Source: Rebecca billardiae RCC1528 (lineage: Eukaryota > Haptophyta). Taken from it: a DNA stretch of 64,000 bases. The notes beneath the pieces were generated by a model, which did not search any database, was not told where the DNA came from, and saw only the letters and a list, made by a program, of their open reading frames with translations. The stretch covers positions 62,001 through 126,000 of the forward strand of contig OZ251250.1 of NCBI GenBank assembly GCA_965240325.2, read 5' to 3'. Below, piece by piece: positions 61,224 to 64,000 of this stretch. Position numbers and translations under genes: made by a program. Every line of letters starts with the position of its first letter. Within the stretch, counting starts at the first letter, position 1.

Positions 61224-63847
61224 GGCGGCGGCGGCGCGGAGGCGGCAGATGTGACGGCCGCGTGCGTGTGCTTCTCGCCGCGCGCGCCGGGCGGCGCGCG
61301 CGGCGCGTACGTGCCCGTCCTCGCCGCGCCCGACGCGGGGCGCCCCGCGCTCCCGCCCGCCGCCGTCGCGGCCGCGGTGCGCGCCGCGCGCGCGCTGCTG
61401 CCGCTGCCGCCGAGGGCGCGCGGGCGGCGGCGGCGCGCGGACGGGGCGGGCGGCGGAGGCGGCGTTGGTGGCGCGGGTGGTGGGGCGGCTGGCGAGGGGG
61501 CGGGCGGCGGCGTGGCGGTGCCGCTGCTGCTCGGCCTCGCCCCGCCAGCACCGAACGGCACCGCCGCCTCTCCCGGACTCCCTCCCGGACTCCCTCCCGG
61601 ACTCCCGGACTCGGCGCCGCCGCCCGCCGCCGGCTGGCCGCCGCTGTGGCGCGCTGTGCTCGCGCCACTGAGCGCCGGCGCGGAGTCCGGGAGTCCGGGA
61701 GAGTCGGCGGGGCTGGGGCCGGGGCGGCTGCCGCGCCTCGCGCTCTGGCTCGCGCCGCTGTGGCCACCGGAGGCTGACGGCGGTGGCGCGGCCGACGCCG
61801 ATGACACAGCAGCAGCGCTGATCAATATCAGCATGGCCGCCGCCGTCAGCGCGGCCGGCGGCGGCGGCGCGCGGCCGGCGGCGGGGGCCGCCGCCGCCGC
61901 CGGTGGCGGCGAGAGTGGCGCGCAGCCGCGTGTGCCGCCCAGCGAGGCGGCGGGTGCGCGCCGTGCGCTCGCCGCCCTCCGCGCGGGCGTGGTTGCCCTC
62001 GCCGCTCTCCCGGACTCGGTGCTCCCGGACTCGGCGCTCCCGGACTCTGACGAACCCGAGAGCGCCGGACCGCGGCCGGCGGCGGTGGCGCTGTGCACGG
62101 CGGGCGGCGAGCTGCTGCTGCTGCGCGCGCGCGACGGCGGCGCACGCAGCGCCCTGCCGGGGCCCGCCGCCACCGCCGCTGGCTGGGCGTCTGCACTTGG
62201 CTCAGTGGCGCTGCTGCCGCCTGTCAGCATGGCTGCCGGCAGCATGGCTGCCGGCGGCGGTGGTGGTGACGGCGACGGCGCGGCGGAGGGCGCGGCGGGG
62301 GCGGGGCGCGGGGATGGCTGCGCGCTCGCGGCGCTGCCGGCCGCGGCGCTGCCTGCCGCGCCGGCGCACGCGGCGGCACTGCTCGCCGTCGGCCGCCCGG
62401 TGCGCGCGCGCGCGCCGGCCGCACGCGCGCGCCGCGCGGCTGCGCGCACCGCCGCGGCCGCGCGGCGCGCGCGCGCCCGCCGCGCCGCCCGCCCGCGGCG
62501 GCGCGCGCGCCTCTCCCGCGTGGCTGGCCGCCCGCCCCGGCGGCGGCGCCCTGAGCTCGCCCCCGCCCGCCGCGCCGCCCCCGCCCCCCGCGCGCCGCGG
62601 CGTCCGCTCAGGGCGCGCACGGCGGCGAAGGTTCCGTGAAACTTCTCTGGCTGAGCGCGCGCGGCGCGCTGCTGCAACCGCCCGCCGCCGTGCGCGGCCC
62701 GCGTGCGGCGGCGGCGGCTGTGGCGGTGGCGGCCGGTGGAGCTCGTGCCGAGCGGCCGCACCCGCCACAGCCGCGGGGCGCCGCGGCCGATGCCGGCGCC
62801 GTGCACGCGAGCGGCGCGGCCGCGGCGCCATGCCGCGGCGCGGCGGCGCGCGGCGGCGGCACTGTCAGCGGCTTCGGCGCCGCGCTGGTGGCGGTGCCGC
62901 CCAGCGGCGTGCTGCGCTCGGCGATGCTTCTGATCGGCGCAAGCGGTGGCGGCGGTGCGGCCGTCGGCGGCGGCGCGGCCGCGCGGCCGGCGGCGGCAAA
63001 GCCCTCGGCCGCCGCGCCGCCGACAGCCGGCGCCGAGGCGGCGGCGGGCGCGGGCGCGGGCGGCCCTTCGGATCCCCCGGATACTCCGGATACTCATACG
63101 GGTATTACTCTGGATCTACCCTCGCCGGCGGCCGAGCTGGGGGCGGGGGGCGTGTTCGCTCTCACGCTGCGCGCGGACGGCGGCGGCGCGGCCGCGCCGC
63201 CGTGCGCCGTGCGCTGCGGCGGCGCGGACGGCGGCGGCGGCGGCGGCGCCACCGCCGCCGCCGCGTGCGCGGAGCGCGCCGCGGCCGCACGCGCGCGCTG
63301 CGCGGGCGCGCCGCCGGCCGGCGCGCCGCCTGCTGCCGACGGCGGCGCGGAGGCCGGCGCGGCTGGGGTGGGGGGCGGCCCGGGTCCGCAGGCGCGCGGA
63401 GCAAGCGGCGGCGATGGCCCGGCCAAGGGAGATACGATCTCCCTTAAGGGAGATAGTATCTCCCTTGGCCAGGCCCCTGAAGCGCCGCCGCTCTCGCGCG
63501 CCGCCGCCCTCGGCGTCGTGGCGCTGTGCGCGGCCGGCGGCGGCGGCAGCCATGCGGCTGCTGCTGCTGCTGCGCAGCATGCTCGCACCGCGCCGCCGCC
63601 GCCGCCGCCGCCGCCAGCCGCCGCCGCCGCGGACGGGTCGGACGGCGGCGACGCGCTGACGACAGTCACAGCGGCCGCGGCATTGAAGACTCCGACTCCG
63701 CCTCCGAGTCCGGCCATGGCGGCGCCCTCGGCCGCTGAGCCACAGCCCAGGGCTGATGGGTCGGGTGCCCACGGCATGACGGCAGTCCACGCCGCCGGCC
63801 CACTACGCCGCCGCCGACGACGACGACTGCTGACACTACGACGGTGA
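60195..63847 (+). CDS. large Gly/Ala-rich single-pass membrane protein with FG-GAP/VCBS-type motif
   Basis: Exon 1 60195-62399 and exon 2 62612-63847 (intron GTGCGC...CTCAG) give 1146 residues. A short N-terminal domain (Y-A-L-P-S-A-D-Y-V-R-R-Y) is followed by poly-Gly (60520-60580) and a membrane segment at ~149-168 (L-C-M-L-V-V-G-A-A-V-I-I-A-A-G-L-L-L). No signal peptide is seen, so a type II orientation is likely. Beyond it, L-G-D-V-D-G-D-G-W-A-D-L-L-V (~290) is a calcium-binding FG-GAP/VCBS repeat as in integrin-like propellers. Further weak repeats occur (A-V-A-L-C-T-A-G-G-E-L-L-L-L; A-L-V-A-V-P-P-S-G). Interspersed are glycine tracts and L-P-D-S repeats encoded by TCCCGGACTC. Exon 2 ends Arg-rich and its last ~150 residues may be unreliable. 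Family beyond FG-GAP is unknown. Confidence 0.6.
63422..63468. repeat. near-perfect 46-47-base palindrome inside the FG-GAP gene
   Basis: CCAAGGGAGATA...TATCTCCCTTGG forms a long inverted repeat, itself made of two shorter ones (AAGGGAGATACGATCTCCCTT and AAGGGAGATAGTATCTCCCTT type). In frame it encodes K-G-D-T-I-S-L-K-G-D-S-I-S-L-G. Its base composition differs sharply from the GC-rich surroundings, suggesting a small insertion. Confidence 0.75.
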
Positions 63848-64000
63848 CGCAGACGCCGACGATCCGACATCCGTCTGTCAGCCAGGCTGCCAGGCGCCGC
63901 GGCCCGCGGACGACTCTTGTTCTTACTACGCCAATATATGGGGGTACAGGCCTCGCAGGCGGACGGCTGAACGCATTTTCCGGCGCGGCGCAGCCATGGC
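63848..64000. other. 3' flank, no gene seen
   Basis: Short tail of the window after the FG-GAP stop codon; nothing recognisable. Confidence 0.4.

Noticed and set aside
60455-63097. 880-codon frame on the minus strand opposite the FG-GAP gene
   Set aside because: Pro/Ala/Ser-only text produced by the GC-rich complement; the plus strand has a start, a membrane segment, D-x-D-G-D-G and a coherent intron.

Overview
This window is nuclear DNA from a very GC-rich eukaryote. Host genes are split by short introns full of CG/CA dinucleotides, several introns seem to use GC-AG splice sites, and no bacterial operon features are present. A secreted alpha-type carbonic anhydrase, GC-rich coding and frequent GC donors suggest a microalga; a haptophyte is plausible, but that is inference and the sequence alone does not prove it. 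One 100-base run of N (711-810) is an assembly gap.

Layout. The left end holds the last exon of an eIF2D-like factor and a spliced acidic protein. A 3 kb stretch follows with decayed kinase-like fragments, then a small gene with a C-terminal membrane anchor. From 5.8 to 53.1 kb lies an array of 13 intronless or apparently intronless RCC1 beta-propeller genes, all on the minus strand, ten intact and three broken. Near 11.7-21.2 kb the array is interrupted by three ordinary intron-containing genes: RAD54, the carbonic anhydrase and a multi-pass membrane protein. The right end (53.4-63.9 kb) is again ordinary host sequence: a UPF0652/DUF2009 protein divergent from a SAP30-like corepressor subunit, and a small protein with a ribosomal-stalk-like tail divergent from a large glycine-rich FG-GAP membrane protein.

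The RCC1 array is the main accessory feature. Every intact member joins an F-box-like head to a seven-bladed (once six-bladed) RCC1 propeller, and one class adds a RING-like zinc cluster in front. Propeller frameworks are nearly identical between copies, while pairs of residues at fixed loop positions differ. Whole blades, heads and tails are exchanged between copies. This looks like a combinatorial family of ubiquitin-ligase substrate receptors diversified by recombination; the function is inferred.

The array also collects mobile DNA. Because paralogous intergenic sequences serve as empty sites, several insertions can be defined directly: an 8.7 kb giant inverted-repeat element with a GCAAATG target duplication that contains at least three further elements and a 214-bp satellite; a 0.9 kb element built of GGTACA/TGTACC units; a 0.96 kb element with a GGCC duplication carrying gene-like sequence; and a 0.6 kb TIR element. 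Three array genes are broken by small, readable events (a GC-dinucleotide expansion, a 7-bp duplication plus truncation, and a deletion).
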